The notes: a model not told the origin generated them from the letters alone. A stretch of DNA of 64,000 nt from PKWO01 sp036561005 (GCA_036561005.1 DATBQE010000083.1:16132-80131), one strand, 5' to 3'. Shown: positions 18,633-30,532, counted from the stretch's first letter. Program-made: numbers and translations.

Positions 18633-21600
18633 TCAGGCAGCCTGGGCGTCGGACGCAAAACTTGCGGCCGATTCCATATCGACCGCGACGATGCGCGATA
18701 CGCCCTGCTCCTGCATGGTGACGCCGATCAGTTGCTGCGCCATTTCCATCGCGATTTTATTGTGCGAGATGAACAGGAATTGTGTGTTCGACGACATGCG
18801 CTTGACCATATTGCAAAAACGCTCGGTGTTGGCATCGTCAAGCGGCGCATCCACTTCGTCGAGCAGGCAGAACGGCGCCGGATTCAACTGGAACATCGAG
18901 AACACCAGTGCGGTGGCGGTCAGTGCCTTCTCGCCGCCCGAGAGCAGATGAATGGTGGCGTTCTTCTTGCCCGGCGGCTGGGCCATGACTTGCACACCCG
19001 AGTCGAGGATTTCCTCACCGGTCATGGTCAGGCGCGCATTGCCGCCGCCGAACAGTATCGGGAACAATTCGCCGAAATGGTGGTTGACCTTGTCGAAGGT
19101 GTCCTGCAGCAGGTCGCGTGTTTCCTTGTCGATCTTATGGATGGCGTCCTGCAGGGTGTTGATCGCCTCGGTCAGGTCGGCATTTTGCGCGTCGAGGAAA
19201 TTCTTGCGCTCGGAGGCCTGCGCCAGTTCGTCGAGCGCCGCCAGATTGACAGCGCCAAGGGCGGCAATGGCATTGGTCAGGCGCGTCACTTCGCCCTGCA
19301 GATAGGAGGGGCGCATGTCGTCGTTCAGCTTCTCTGCGAGCGCGGCTTCGTCAGCCTGCGCTTCGATCAGTTGCTGCGCATATTGTTCCTGGTTCAGGCG
19401 CGCCGCCTGTTCCTTCAACTGCAATTCCATGATGCGGTCGCGTTGTGGCTGCAGGCTGCGTTCGAGCTGCATGCGGGACTCTTCATGCTGGCGCAATTTC
19501 TGCGTCAGTTGGTCGAGTTCGTGGCGCGCATCGGCCAGCGCGCGCTCCTGATCGCTGCGTTTTTCCAGCAAAGACTGCAAACCTGCCTGCGCGGTCTGGT
19601 CGTCCAGGCTTTCCAGTTCCAGATGGCCTTGCTGCATGTTGGCGAACAATTGTGCGGCCTGCTCCAGCGCCGTGGAGATGCTGCGTTTCAATTCGTCGAT
19701 TTTGCTGCGATGCGACTTTTCGGCAAACTGCGCCTCCTGTGCCAGCCGCTCCAGTTCACGCAGGCGCTGCCGCGCATCGTTGAGTTGCTGCTCTTTGGTC
19801 AGGTAGTCGGTCTGGCCTTCTTCGTGCTTCTCCTGAATCTCGGCCAGTTCGATGTCGAGCTGTTCGAACTTCGCCTCGGACTCCAGTTTGACTTGCTGCT
19901 GCTCCGATTCCTGCATGGCGATTTCGGCCAAATCGGCTTCAATCTGCGTGCTGCGCTGGTTGAATCGCTCCAGCACTTCGGACTGCTTCATGACTTCGAT
20001 CTGCAGGCTGTGCACGGTTTGCGTCAGCAAGGTGTCGCGCTGGCGGTATTCCTGCAGGCGTTGCGTCAATTGCGCTAGGACCGATTCTGCGCGCGCAGAA
20101 CGCGTGCGGGCTTCGTCGGCCAGCATGTGCTGGGCGCGCAGCTGCTTGGTGATATTTTCAATTTCCTGCTGGCGTGCCAGCATGCCGTCTTGCTCCGAGT
20201 CCGATGCATAGAAGCGCACGCTGGATTTGCCAATGGCATGGCCTTGGCGCGTGACGAAGCTGGCACCAGGCGGCAGCTTGGCACGGTCGACGAAGGCGGC
20301 ATTGGTGTCTTCCGCCACGAAGATGTCACGTAGCCAATCCTGCATCAGCGCGCGCAGGCCGGGGTCGTTCAGTTGCAGCAAATTGATGAATGGCTTCAAA
20401 CCGTCCGGCGCATCGACAGCAGGCAAAACCGCAGCGGCGTTAGGAGAATACAGCGCCAGCTTGGCCGGCGGCGCGTCGCCGAAGAAGGCCTTGGCCCAGT
20501 CGAGGTTGGACATTTCCAGCGCGGCGGTGCGCTCGCGCAAGATTGCTTCGAGGGCAGTTTCCCAACCGGCATCGATGTGCAGCTTTTGCCACAGACGCGG
20601 CAAGCCGTTCAATTCGTGCTTTTCCAGCCAAGGCTGGACCTTGCCCTGCGACTGCACGCTTTCCTGCAATTGCTTGAGCGCATGCAGGCGTGCTTCGAGT
20701 TGGGCATTGGCGGCGGTTTCGGTGTTGACTTGCTGCTGCGCCTGGCGCCGCTCTTCTTCCACCTGCGGTTGCTGCTCCTGCGCTTCTTCAAGCTGCGCCT
20801 TCGATTCCTCCAGCGCCTGCTGTTTTTCTTCCAGCTGCAGCTTGAGGTTTTCCAGATGCGTGGCGTCGGGTACATTCAAGCCGCTTTTTTCCTGCAGCAG
20901 ACGCTCGCGCCGCACCGCCAAACCGGACAGTACGTTGCCGGCATTGCGCTGGTGCGCCGATTCGAGCTCGATCTGCTGTTGCACCTGCATGATCTTGCCG
21001 CGCGATTCGGTCGTCTTCAACTGGGCTTCGCGCCATGCCTGTTCCAGCGCCGGCAGCGCATCGTTTTGCTGCTGTGCGATTTCCTGCGATTGCTCGACGC
21101 GCATGGCGTGTTCTTCAAGATGCATCTCGGCCTCGGCCAAGTCGTCCTGGAATTGCTGGCCCTGACGCTGCCATTGGTCACGTTGCGCAGTCAGCGAATT
21201 CAATTGCGATTGCAGGCGGTTGCGCGATTCGATGACGAATTTGATCTGCGCTTCGAGGCTGCCGATTTCGGAGTTGGTTTGGTACAAATGGCCCTGCGCC
21301 TGATGCATGCGGTCGCCCGCGCCATAATGCGCCTGACGCATGTGCTCGAGTTCGGTTTCGACATGGCGCAGCTTGGCGTTCTGCTCTTCCAGATCGGTAT
21401 TGGCCTTGTCGATATCGCGCAGGACTTTCTCTTGCTCGCCCTTGGCTTCATTCTTGCGCAGCAACCAGAGCAGCTTCTGCTTTTCCGTCTGATCGCCCTG
21501 CAGCTCGTGAAAGCGTTTGGCAACGGCAGCCTGGGCCTCGAGCTTTTCCAGGTTGGCATTGAGTTCGCGCAGGATGTCGTCGACCCGCTGCAAGTTCTCA

Positions 21601-22163
21601 CGCGTGTCGTGCAGGCGATTTTCCGTTTCGCGCCGTCTTTCCTTGTACTTCGACACGCCGGCCGCCTCTTCGAGGAAGATGCGCAGTTCTTCGGGGCGCG
21701 CTTCGATAATGCGCGAGATCATGCCCTGGCCGATAATGGCATAGGCACGCGGCCCGAGGCCGGTGCCGAGGAAGATGTCCTGAATGTCGCGCCGGCGCAC
21801 TGCCTGGTTGTTGATGTAGTAAGTGGACGTACCGTCGCGCGTCAGGGTGCGCTTGACGGCGATCTCGGCATATTGGCTCCACTGGCCTGAGGCTTTACCG
21901 TCGGCATTGTCGAACACCAGCTCGACAGACGAACGGCCAGCCGGCTTGCGGCTGGTGGTGCCGTTGAAAATGACGTCCTGCATCGACTCGCCGCGCAGTT
22001 CGGATGCCTTGGATTCACCCAGGACCCAGCGCACGGCATCGATGATGTTGGATTTGCCGCAGCCATTGGGACCCACCACGCCGACCAATTGGCCCGGCAC
22101 CTGGAAATTCGTCGGATCGACAAAAGATTTGAATCCCGACAATTTAATCGAAGTTAGACGCAC
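18633..22163 (-). CDS. smc: chromosome segregation ATPase SMC
   Basis: Condensin ATPase that organises and helps segregate the chromosome. The 1176-residue protein has the N-terminal Walker A GPNGCGKSN near residue 32, two very long coiled coils around a hinge domain near residues 520-640, and the C-terminal ABC signature LSGGEKALTATAL with Walker B CLLDEVDAPLDD. Length and architecture are standard. It is the first gene of a minus-strand run (smc-zipA-ligA-galU-def-channel). Its promoter should lie in the 22164-22372 gap shared with dapC. Confidence 0.98.
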   Translation of the reverse strand: MRLTSIKLSGFKSFVDPTNFQVPGQLVGVVGPNGCGKSNIIDAVRWVLGESKASELRGESMQDVIFNGTTSRKPAGRSSVELVFDNADGKASGQWSQYAEIAVKRTLTRDGTSTYYINNQAVRRRDIQDIFLGTGLGPRAYAIIGQGMISRIIEARPEELRIFLEEAAGVSKYKERRRETENRLHDTRENLQRVDDILRELNANLEKLEAQAAVAKRFHELQGDQTEKQKLLWLLRKNEAKGEQEKVLRDIDKANTDLEEQNAKLRHVETELEHMRQAHYGAGDRMHQAQGHLYQTNSEIGSLEAQIKFVIESRNRLQSQLNSLTAQRDQWQRQGQQFQDDLAEAEMHLEEHAMRVEQSQEIAQQQNDALPALEQAWREAQLKTTESRGKIMQVQQQIELESAHQRNAGNVLSGLAVRRERLLQEKSGLNVPDATHLENLKLQLEEKQQALEESKAQLEEAQEQQPQVEEERRQAQQQVNTETAANAQLEARLHALKQLQESVQSQGKVQPWLEKHELNGLPRLWQKLHIDAGWETALEAILRERTAALEMSNLDWAKAFFGDAPPAKLALYSPNAAAVLPAVDAPDGLKPFINLLQLNDPGLRALMQDWLRDIFVAEDTNAAFVDRAKLPPGASFVTRQGHAIGKSSVRFYASDSEQDGMLARQQEIENITKQLRAQHMLADEARTRSARAESVLAQLTQRLQEYRQRDTLLTQTVHSLQIEVMKQSEVLERFNQRSTQIEADLAEIAMQESEQQQVKLESEAKFEQLDIELAEIQEKHEEGQTDYLTKEQQLNDARQRLRELERLAQEAQFAEKSHRSKIDELKRSISTALEQAAQLFANMQQGHLELESLDDQTAQAGLQSLLEKRSDQERALADARHELDQLTQKLRQHEESRMQLERSLQPQRDRIMELQLKEQAARLNQEQYAQQLIEAQADEAALAEKLNDDMRPSYLQGEVTRLTNAIAALGAVNLAALDELAQASERKNFLDAQNADLTEAINTLQDAIHKIDKETRDLLQDTFDKVNHHFGELFPILFGGGNARLTMTGEEILDSGVQVMAQPPGKKNATIHLLSGGEKALTATALVFSMFQLNPAPFCLLDEVDAPLDDANTERFCNMVKRMSSNTQFLFISHNKIAMEMAQQLIGVTMQEQGVSRIVAVDMESAASFASDAQAA

Positions 22164-22372
22164 GTTATCAACTCTTAGCGCAAGCTGGCAAAAAAATGAA
22201 CGAACAGCTGAAGGCTGGAACTAGCCTTAGGCAGCTTCGCAAAAGGGCTTTATCATAACACCTCGCCTAGCGTATTTATCAATTTCCGGGGGCAATTGCC
22301 GGTCGGAAAATCGTTGCCCACTGTATAATCATGGTCGACCTTCCCACCTGAACACACCTGCGCCGAGTTGTC
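22164..22372. promoter_or_regulatory. divergent smc / dapC control region
   Basis: A 209-base spacer separates divergent smc and dapC. A perfect TATAAT at 22324-22329 lies 44 bases before the dapC GTG and is a plausible -10 box, but the best upstream -35-like sequence (TTGCCG at 22296) is 22 bases away, so the promoter assignment is tentative. Confidence 0.35.
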
Positions 22373-23584
22373 GTGAATCCCCATCTTGCCAAGTTGCACC
22401 CCTATCCGTTCGAAAAATTGCGCCAACTGTTTGCCGGCGCAACACCCAACGCTACATTTTCGCCCATCAGTCTGGGTATAGGCGAGCCGAAGCACCCGAC
22501 GCCGCAATTCATCCGCCAGGCCTTGAGCGACAATCTCGACGGCCTGGCCAGCTATCCCAGCACGCTGGGGAGCGAAGCATTGCGCCGTGCCATAGCAGGC
22601 TGGCTGGAACGGCGCTATGCCCTGCCACCTGTCAATGCCGCGACGCAAATCTTGCCAGTAAGCGGCTCGCGCGAGGCGCTATTTTCCTTCGCCCAGACCG
22701 TGATTGCACCGGCCGCGCCCGGCCAGCCGCCGGCGCTGGTGATGAGCCCTAACCCGTTTTACCAAATTTATGAAGGTGCTGCCTATCTGGCAGGCGCTGA
22801 ACCCTATTTCGTGAATTCGGACCCCGCGCGCAATTTCGCACCGAATTACGGTGCCGTACCGGCTGAAATCTGGCAGCGCGTGCAGTTGCTCTACCTGTGC
22901 TCGCCGGGCAACCCGACCGGCGCAGTGCTGACCCTGGCGGACTGGGAAGAACTTTTCGCCCTTTCGGACCGCTACGGCTTCGTGATTGCCGCCGACGAGT
23001 GCTATTCCGAGATCTATTTCAAAGCCGAGGCGCCACTGGGAGCGCTGGAAGCCGCACATCAACTCGGGCGCGCCGATTTTCGTCGGCTGATGGTCTTTTC
23101 CAGCCTTTCCAAGCGCTCCAATGTGCCGGGCATGCGCTCCGGCTTCGTGGCCGGCGATGCCGAATTGATCAAAAATTTCCTCCTCTATCGTACCTACCAT
23201 GGCAGCGCGATGAGTCCGGCCGTCCAGGCCGCTTCGGCTGTGGCCTGGAACGACGAAGTGCATGTCCAGGAAAACCGCACCAAATATATCGAAAAATTCA
23301 GGCAAGTGACGCCCTTGATGCAGCAGGTTTTCGACGTGGAGCTGCCGGACGCCGGATTTTACCTGTGGGCCAAGATCCCCGACCGATTCGCAATCTCGGA
23401 CGTGGAATACGCCAAACGCCTGTATGCCGAATATAATGTCACTGTATTGCCCGGTAGTTACCTCGCGCGCGACGCACATGGCGACAATCCGGGGCGCAAC
23501 CGCGTACGCATGGCCCTGGTTGCGGAATTGGATGAGTGCCTTGAAGCAACCCGGCGCATCGTCGAATTCGGCGGCAAGTTGTAG
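22373..23584 (+). CDS. dapC: N-succinyldiaminopimelate aminotransferase
   Basis: PLP enzyme that transaminates the succinylated intermediate of the lysine/meso-diaminopimelate pathway. The 403-residue protein is a fold-type I aminotransferase with the PLP lysine in SSLSKRSNVPGMRSG and an Asp/Tyr cofactor pair near AADECYSE. The start codon is GTG. It sits immediately before dapD, and dapE lies two genes further on, so the three succinylase-branch steps are clustered, which separates it from generic aspartate aminotransferases. Confidence 0.92.
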   Translation: MNPHLAKLHPYPFEKLRQLFAGATPNATFSPISLGIGEPKHPTPQFIRQALSDNLDGLASYPSTLGSEALRRAIAGWLERRYALPPVNAATQILPVSGSREALFSFAQTVIAPAAPGQPPALVMSPNPFYQIYEGAAYLAGAEPYFVNSDPARNFAPNYGAVPAEIWQRVQLLYLCSPGNPTGAVLTLADWEELFALSDRYGFVIAADECYSEIYFKAEAPLGALEAAHQLGRADFRRLMVFSSLSKRSNVPGMRSGFVAGDAELIKNFLLYRTYHGSAMSPAVQAASAVAWNDEVHVQENRTKYIEKFRQVTPLMQQVFDVELPDAGFYLWAKIPDRFAISDVEYAKRLYAEYNVTVLPGSYLARDAHGDNPGRNRVRMALVAELDECLEATRRIVEFGGKL

Positions 23585-23662
23585 TTCCGGTACGGTTTCG
23601 ACAGTTCTCGTGCCGTACATGTACCGATATCTTTCCCATTTACTTTCTTTAAGATCGCCAAG

Positions 23663-24508
23663 ATGACCCAAGGATTGCAACAAACCATTGAACAGGCATG
23701 GGAAAACCGTGCCGAATTTTCGCCCAAGTCCGCTCCGGCCGACGTGCGCGAGGCCGTTGCCCACGTGTTGGAGCAGCTCGACAAGGGCAGCCTGCGCGTG
23801 GCGCAAAAGGACAGCGGCGCCTGGGTAGTCAATCAATGGGTCAAAAAAGCGGTATTGCTGTCGTTCCGCCTGGAAGACAATGTCGTCATGGCGGCCGGCG
23901 CAAGCGGACAGGGCGGCGCGAATTCGATGCAGTTCTATGACAAGGTGCCGACCAAATTCTCCAACTACACGGCAGAAGACTTCGTTGCCGGCGGCTTTCG
24001 TGTGGTGCCACCTGCCGTGGCTCGCCGAGGCAGCTTCATCGGCAAGAACGTGGTGATGATGCCGTCGTTTGTCAATATCGGCGCCTATGTCGACGAAGGT
24101 ACGATGGTCGACGCCTGGGCCACAGTCGGCTCCTGCGCACAGATCGGCAAAAACGTTCACCTTTCCGGCGGCGTCGGCATTGGCGGCGTGCTCGAGCCGA
24201 TGCAAGCCAATCCGACCATCATCGAAGACAATTGCTTCATCGGCGCGCGCTCCGAGATCGTCGAAGGCGTCATCGTCGAGGAAAACTCCGTGATTTCGAT
24301 GGGCGTCTATATCGGGCAATCGACCAAGATTTATGACCGGACAACCGGCGAAGTGACTTACGGCAGAATCCCGGCCGGTTCGGTCGTGGTGTCGGGCAAC
24401 CTGCCTTCGCCTGACGGCAAGTACAGTCTGTACTGCGCGGTGATCGTCAAAAAAGTTGATGCCAAGACCAGGGCCAAGACAGGCATCAATGAATTGCTGC
24501 GCGACTGA
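23663..24508 (+). CDS. dapD: tetrahydrodipicolinate N-succinyltransferase
   Basis: Transfers succinyl from succinyl-CoA to tetrahydrodipicolinate, the committed step of the succinylase branch to diaminopimelate and lysine. The 281-residue protein has a helical N-terminal domain and a left-handed beta helix built of hexapeptide repeats (from about residue 105 to 240), for example VVMMPSFVNIGAYVDEG. It has the normal family length and is flanked by dapC and pilU. Confidence 0.97.
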   Translation: MTQGLQQTIEQAWENRAEFSPKSAPADVREAVAHVLEQLDKGSLRVAQKDSGAWVVNQWVKKAVLLSFRLEDNVVMAAGASGQGGANSMQFYDKVPTKFSNYTAEDFVAGGFRVVPPAVARRGSFIGKNVVMMPSFVNIGAYVDEGTMVDAWATVGSCAQIGKNVHLSGGVGIGGVLEPMQANPTIIEDNCFIGARSEIVEGVIVEENSVISMGVYIGQSTKIYDRTTGEVTYGRIPAGSVVVSGNLPSPDGKYSLYCAVIVKKVDAKTRAKTGINELLRD

Positions 24509-24561
24509 GCAAGGCCGGGACTTCTGAGCTAAACGCTGGTCGATTTTTTTAGGGGAATACC

Positions 24562-25698
24562 ATGGCAATGGATCGTTTGTTTGCGCTGATGAAGGAAAAG
24601 GAAGCATCCGACATATTCATGGCGGTCAATTCCCCGATACAGATCAAGATATCGGGCCAAATGGTGCCGATCAACCAGCAAAAGATGGATAACACCACCA
24701 TCCTGGGTCTGCTGGCAGAGGTGGTCCCTACCGACAAGCTGGCCGATCTCGATCGCGACAACGAGCTCAACATGGGGATACCGGTGGCTGGAATAGGCAG
24801 TTTCCGTCTATCGGCGTTCCGCCAGCGCGGCAGCATTTCCGCCGTGCTGCGCTATATTCCCTATCAGATTCCGCCGCTCAATACCCTGCACGTGCCCGAA
24901 ATACTCGGCGAATTGATCCTGGAAAAGCGCGGCCTGCTGCTGGTGGTTGGTGCAACCGGCTCAGGCAAATCGACCACGATAGCCGCGATGCTCGACCATC
25001 GCAATGAAACCAAGGCCGGCCACATCCTGACCATCGAAGACCCGATCGAATTCCTGTTCCGTAACAAGAAGTCCATCGTCAATCAGCGTGAAGTCGGCAC
25101 CGACGCGCGCAGTCTGGAAGTGGCGCTGAAGAACGCCCTGCGCCAGGCGCCTGATTGCATCCTGATCGGCGAAATCCGCGACAAGGACACGATGTCGGCG
25201 GCGCTGGCGTATGCGCAATCGGGCCATCTCGTGGTTGCCACGCTTCACGCCAACAACAGCTACCAGGCGCTGACGCGTATCATCAACTTCTTCCCCATCG
25301 AGACGCGCCAGTCGCTGCTGCCCGACATCGCCGGCTCGCTCAAGGCCATCATTTCGCAACGCCTGATTCCATCCATCGATGGCGGACGCCGGCCGGCAGT
25401 CGAAGTCATGCTCAACACACGCCATGTATCGGAATTGATTGAGGCTGGAGAAATCGGCCAGATCAAGGAGGGTATCGAAAAGAGCATGTCGCCAGGTTCG
25501 CAAACCTTCGAACAGGCACTGCTGCAATTGATTCGCGAAGGCGTCTGCACCCAGGAAGATGCGCTGGCCTATGCCGATTCGGCATCGAACCTGTACTGGC
25601 TGATCAACAATTCCAAGGATGGCAAGGCGCCGGAACCGGAGCCGGAACCGCCGAAGGAAGAAGTGGCCACCTTCACCGAATTCACCCTGAACATTTAG
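24562..25698 (+). CDS. pilU: type IV pilus retraction ATPase PilU/PilT-like
   Basis: Hexameric ATPase family that powers type IV pilus retraction. The 378-residue protein has an N-terminal PAS-like domain, Walker A GATGSGKSTT near residue 133, the Asp box ILTIEDPIEF, Walker B LIGEIRD and the His box LVVATLHANN. The C-terminal acidic/proline-rich tail (PEPEPEPPKEE) and overall length fit PilU better than PilT. No other pilus gene is nearby: it stands alone between dapD and an ArsC-like gene. A good ribosome-binding site (AGGGGA) precedes the ATG. Confidence 0.9.
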   Translation: MAMDRLFALMKEKEASDIFMAVNSPIQIKISGQMVPINQQKMDNTTILGLLAEVVPTDKLADLDRDNELNMGIPVAGIGSFRLSAFRQRGSISAVLRYIPYQIPPLNTLHVPEILGELILEKRGLLLVVGATGSGKSTTIAAMLDHRNETKAGHILTIEDPIEFLFRNKKSIVNQREVGTDARSLEVALKNALRQAPDCILIGEIRDKDTMSAALAYAQSGHLVVATLHANNSYQALTRIINFFPIETRQSLLPDIAGSLKAIISQRLIPSIDGGRRPAVEVMLNTRHVSELIEAGEIGQIKEGIEKSMSPGSQTFEQALLQLIREGVCTQEDALAYADSASNLYWLINNSKDGKAPEPEPEPPKEEVATFTEFTLNI

Positions 25699-25716
25699 AA
25701 AGCGCATCACGCGGCA

Positions 25717-26070
25717 ATGGCAATTACCCTGTACGGCATCCCCAACTGCGATACGGTCAAGAAGGCCCGCAGTTGGCTGGAGGCGCATGAACGCGCCCAC
25801 CACTTCCACGACTTCAAGAAAGCTGGCCTCGAGCGCAAGGTAATTGAAGCTTGGCTCAAGCACGTCGACTGGGAGATTCTGGTCAATCGCAAAGGCACCA
25901 CCTGGCGCGCATTGCCTGACGAGCGCAAGGCGGCAATCGTCGACGCAGCGTCGGCCACAACGCTGATGCTGGAAACGCCGAGTGTTATCAAGCGCCCTGT
26001 CATGGTGACGGCAACCAGCGTGCACGTCGGGTTTTCCCCCGCCGCCTACAGCGAGATCGATCCAAAATGA
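25717..26070 (+). CDS. ArsC/Spx-family thioredoxin-fold protein (YffB-like)
   Basis: Small cytoplasmic protein of 117 residues with a thioredoxin-like ArsC fold. The N-terminus ITLYGIPNCDTVKKARSWLE contains the single active-site cysteine of the family, and the C-terminal half has the KRPVM segment that supplies a conserved Arg. This pattern matches YffB-type proteins rather than proven arsenate reductases, so arsenate reduction should not be assumed. It lies between pilU and dapE with short gaps and is often found beside dapE in related genomes. Confidence 0.85.
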   Translation: MAITLYGIPNCDTVKKARSWLEAHERAHHFHDFKKAGLERKVIEAWLKHVDWEILVNRKGTTWRALPDERKAAIVDAASATTLMLETPSVIKRPVMVTATSVHVGFSPAAYSEIDPK

Positions 26071-26080
26071 GTAAACCGCA

Positions 26081-27208
26081 ATGAGTAAGACCCTGGCCCT
26101 GACCGAAAAACTGATTGCCCTCTCCTCGGTCACGCCGAACGACAACGGCTGCCAGCAACACCTGATCGAATTGCTCTCTCCCCTCGGCTTTGCTTGCGAA
26201 GCGATTGAATCGGGCGGCGTGACCAATCTGTGGGCGCGGCGCGGTAGCGCGCCACCGCTGGTCGTGTTTGCCGGCCACACCGACGTGGTTCCGACCGGGC
26301 CGCTCGAACAATGGCACTCGCACCCATTCGAGCCGACCCATCGCGATGGCAAGCTTTACGGACGTGGCGCGGCCGACATGAAGACGTCGATTGCGGCCAT
26401 GGTGGTCGCGGTGGAGGAATTCACGGCAGCGCATCCGCAACACAACGGCTCTATCGGCTTCCTGATTACCAGCGACGAAGAAGGCCCGGCAACCGACGGC
26501 ACAGTCGTCGTATGCCGCCATCTGCAGGAGCGCGGCGAAAAGCTCGACTACTGCATCGTCGGCGAACCGACCTCGGCCCATGAACTGGGCGACATGATGA
26601 AAAACGGCCGGCGCGGCAGCATGTCCGGCAGGCTGGTCGTCAAGGGCATACAGGGTCATATTGCCTACCCGCAATTGGCCAGGAATCCGGTGCACAGCTT
26701 TGCGCCGGCGCTGGCCGAGCTGGTTGTCGAGCATTGGGACGAAGGCAACGAATACTACCTGCCGACTTCGTGGCAGATTTCGAACATGCATTCGGGCACC
26801 GGTGCGTCGAACGTGATTCCCGGCGAAGCTGTGGTTGATTTCAATTTCCGTTTCTCGACTGCGAGCACGGCAGAAGGCTTGCAGCAGCGCGTGCATGCCA
26901 TTCTGGACAAGCACGGGCTCGAATACCAGTTGACCTGGACGATCAGCGGCTATCCATTCCTCACGCCGCGCGGTGAATTGAGCGATGCGTTGCAGCATGC
27001 GATCAAGGACGAGACGGGGCTGGACGCCGAGCTGTCGACCACCGGCGGCACCTCCGACGGGCGATTTATCGCACGCATCTGCCCGCAAGTCATTGAATTC
27101 GGCCCGCCCAACGGCAGCATCCACAAGATAGACGAGCACATCGAGCTGCGCTTCATCGACCCGCTCAAGAACATCTATCGCCGTACGCTCGAAAATCTGC
27201 TGGCCTGA
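26081..27208 (+). CDS. dapE: succinyl-diaminopimelate desuccinylase
   Basis: Zinc hydrolase that releases succinate from N-succinyl-LL-diaminopimelate. The 375-residue M20-family protein shows FAGHTDVVPTG (first metal His and Asp), GRGAADMKTSIAAM (bridging Asp), ITSDEEGPATDG (catalytic Glu pair) and a dimerisation domain before the C-terminal metal His in NGSIHKIDEH. It completes the cluster with dapC and dapD. The ATG lies 10 bases after the ArsC-like gene. Confidence 0.96.
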   Translation: MSKTLALTEKLIALSSVTPNDNGCQQHLIELLSPLGFACEAIESGGVTNLWARRGSAPPLVVFAGHTDVVPTGPLEQWHSHPFEPTHRDGKLYGRGAADMKTSIAAMVVAVEEFTAAHPQHNGSIGFLITSDEEGPATDGTVVVCRHLQERGEKLDYCIVGEPTSAHELGDMMKNGRRGSMSGRLVVKGIQGHIAYPQLARNPVHSFAPALAELVVEHWDEGNEYYLPTSWQISNMHSGTGASNVIPGEAVVDFNFRFSTASTAEGLQQRVHAILDKHGLEYQLTWTISGYPFLTPRGELSDALQHAIKDETGLDAELSTTGGTSDGRFIARICPQVIEFGPPNGSIHKIDEHIELRFIDPLKNIYRRTLENLLA

Positions 27209-27232
27209 GGGCCGGCTACACCACTTACTATT

Positions 27233-28141
27233 ATGGCCGCCTTCATGCCGCATACTACTCTCACCACGCTGCGCGACTTTCTGCGCTATGCCGTCAGCCG
27301 TTTCAATGCGGCCAAGCTGTTCTTCGGCCACGGCACCAATAACGCCCTCGACGAAGCCGCCTATCTGCTGCTGCACACGCTGCACCTGCCGCTCGACCAG
27401 CTTGAACCTTTTCTTGATGCCCGTTTGCTCGATTACGAAATCGACGCCCTGCTCAAGGTGATCGAACAACGCACCGAAGAACGCATCCCGGCGGCCTACA
27501 TCACCAAGGAAGCCTGGCTCGGCAGCTACCGCTTTTATGTCGACGAACGCGTGATCGTGCCGCGCTCGTTCATTGCAGAACTGATCCCGGAGCATTTCGC
27601 GCCGTGGATCAGCGAGCCGGACGAAGTGAGCGCCATTCTCGACCTGTGCACAGGGTCCGGCTGCCTGCCCATTTTGTTGGCAGATGCGTTCCCGAGCGCT
27701 GCGGTTGATGCCGTCGACATCTCCACCGATGCCCTCGCCGTGGCGCGTCGCAACGTTGACGACTACGGTCTGCAGGACCGCATCACCCTGATCGAATCAG
27801 ACCTGTACAATGCGGTTCCGCAGCAGCGCTACGACATCATCGTCAGCAATCCGCCGTACGTGAACAGCCAGTCGATGAGCCGCTTGCCCGAGGAATACAA
27901 GCGCGAACCGCAACTGGCACTGGCCGGCGGTGAAGACGGCATGGACCTGGTGCGTAGAATCGTGGCAGGCGCTGCGCAACGGCTGACCGAAAACGGCATT
28001 CTGCTGGTCGAAGTGGGACATGAACGCGCCTACGCAGAAGCGGCCTTCCCCAATCTGGAGCTGACTTGGGTCACGACCAGTGCCGGCGATGACATGGTGT
28101 TTCTGGTCACCGCCGAGCAGCTGGCGCAAGCCGGCTTTTAG
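27233..28141 (+). CDS. prmB: ribosomal protein L3 glutamine N5-methyltransferase
   Basis: SAM-dependent enzyme that methylates a glutamine, expected to be in ribosomal protein L3. The 302-residue protein has the glycine-rich SAM motif LDLCTGSGCLPILLA and the glutamine-methyltransferase motif SNPPYV. The N-terminal helical domain and length fit PrmB better than PrmC (HemK), which usually follows prfA. It comes directly after dapE, a common betaproteobacterial order. Confidence 0.93.
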   Translation: MAAFMPHTTLTTLRDFLRYAVSRFNAAKLFFGHGTNNALDEAAYLLLHTLHLPLDQLEPFLDARLLDYEIDALLKVIEQRTEERIPAAYITKEAWLGSYRFYVDERVIVPRSFIAELIPEHFAPWISEPDEVSAILDLCTGSGCLPILLADAFPSAAVDAVDISTDALAVARRNVDDYGLQDRITLIESDLYNAVPQQRYDIIVSNPPYVNSQSMSRLPEEYKREPQLALAGGEDGMDLVRRIVAGAAQRLTENGILLVEVGHERAYAEAAFPNLELTWVTTSAGDDMVFLVTAEQLAQAGF

Positions 28142-28240
28142 CACGACACCGGCAATCCTGAAAAATGCGATCCGGGTATTGCATACCTGGGTGGCAGTGC
28201 ATCCATTTGAATATTCAAGCAGCAACGTTTAAAGAACTCC

Positions 28241-30244
<2,004 letters not shown>

Positions 30245-30319
30245 AATCCCGGGTCATCAATCGTGCAACATGCGCCACGGCTTCGCCCGGAAGCAGGTGG
30301 CGTGCTCGGCAAGGCAATA

Positions 30320-30362
30320 CCATGCAAGATTCGATTATCATTAAGATCATTATCTTGCATGG
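30320..30362. promoter_or_regulatory. inverted repeat with Fur-box-like core
   Basis: A perfect 11-bp inverted repeat frames a core which on the minus strand reads GATAATGAT-CTTA-ATGATAATC (30333-30354), resembling the GATAAT hexamer arrays of Fur boxes. It may bind a regulator or act as a transcript hairpin; there is no T run. Confidence 0.4.
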
Positions 30363-30532
30363 CAACTAATAAAAATGCCCCAAAAGACTTGCCAAAACTC
30401 ACTATTTTGTGCTTGGCAATTGACGTCTTGTAATAATCCGTCATAAACTTGCCTTACGCTATGTTTCCAAGTTTCAACTGGCGCAGTTTGCCGTTAGTCA
30501 ACGGAGTGATAAATATCAATTAAACAACGATA

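Noticed and set aside
18168..20078. Open frame of 636 codons antisense to smc and zipA
   Set aside because: It is the shadow of two conserved genes, rich in Leu/Gln/Arg/His as expected for reverse reading of coiled-coil sequence.
22679..24607. Open frame of 642 codons antisense to dapC and dapD
   Set aside because: Both overlapped genes are clear on the plus strand; the antisense product has no known fold or start signal.
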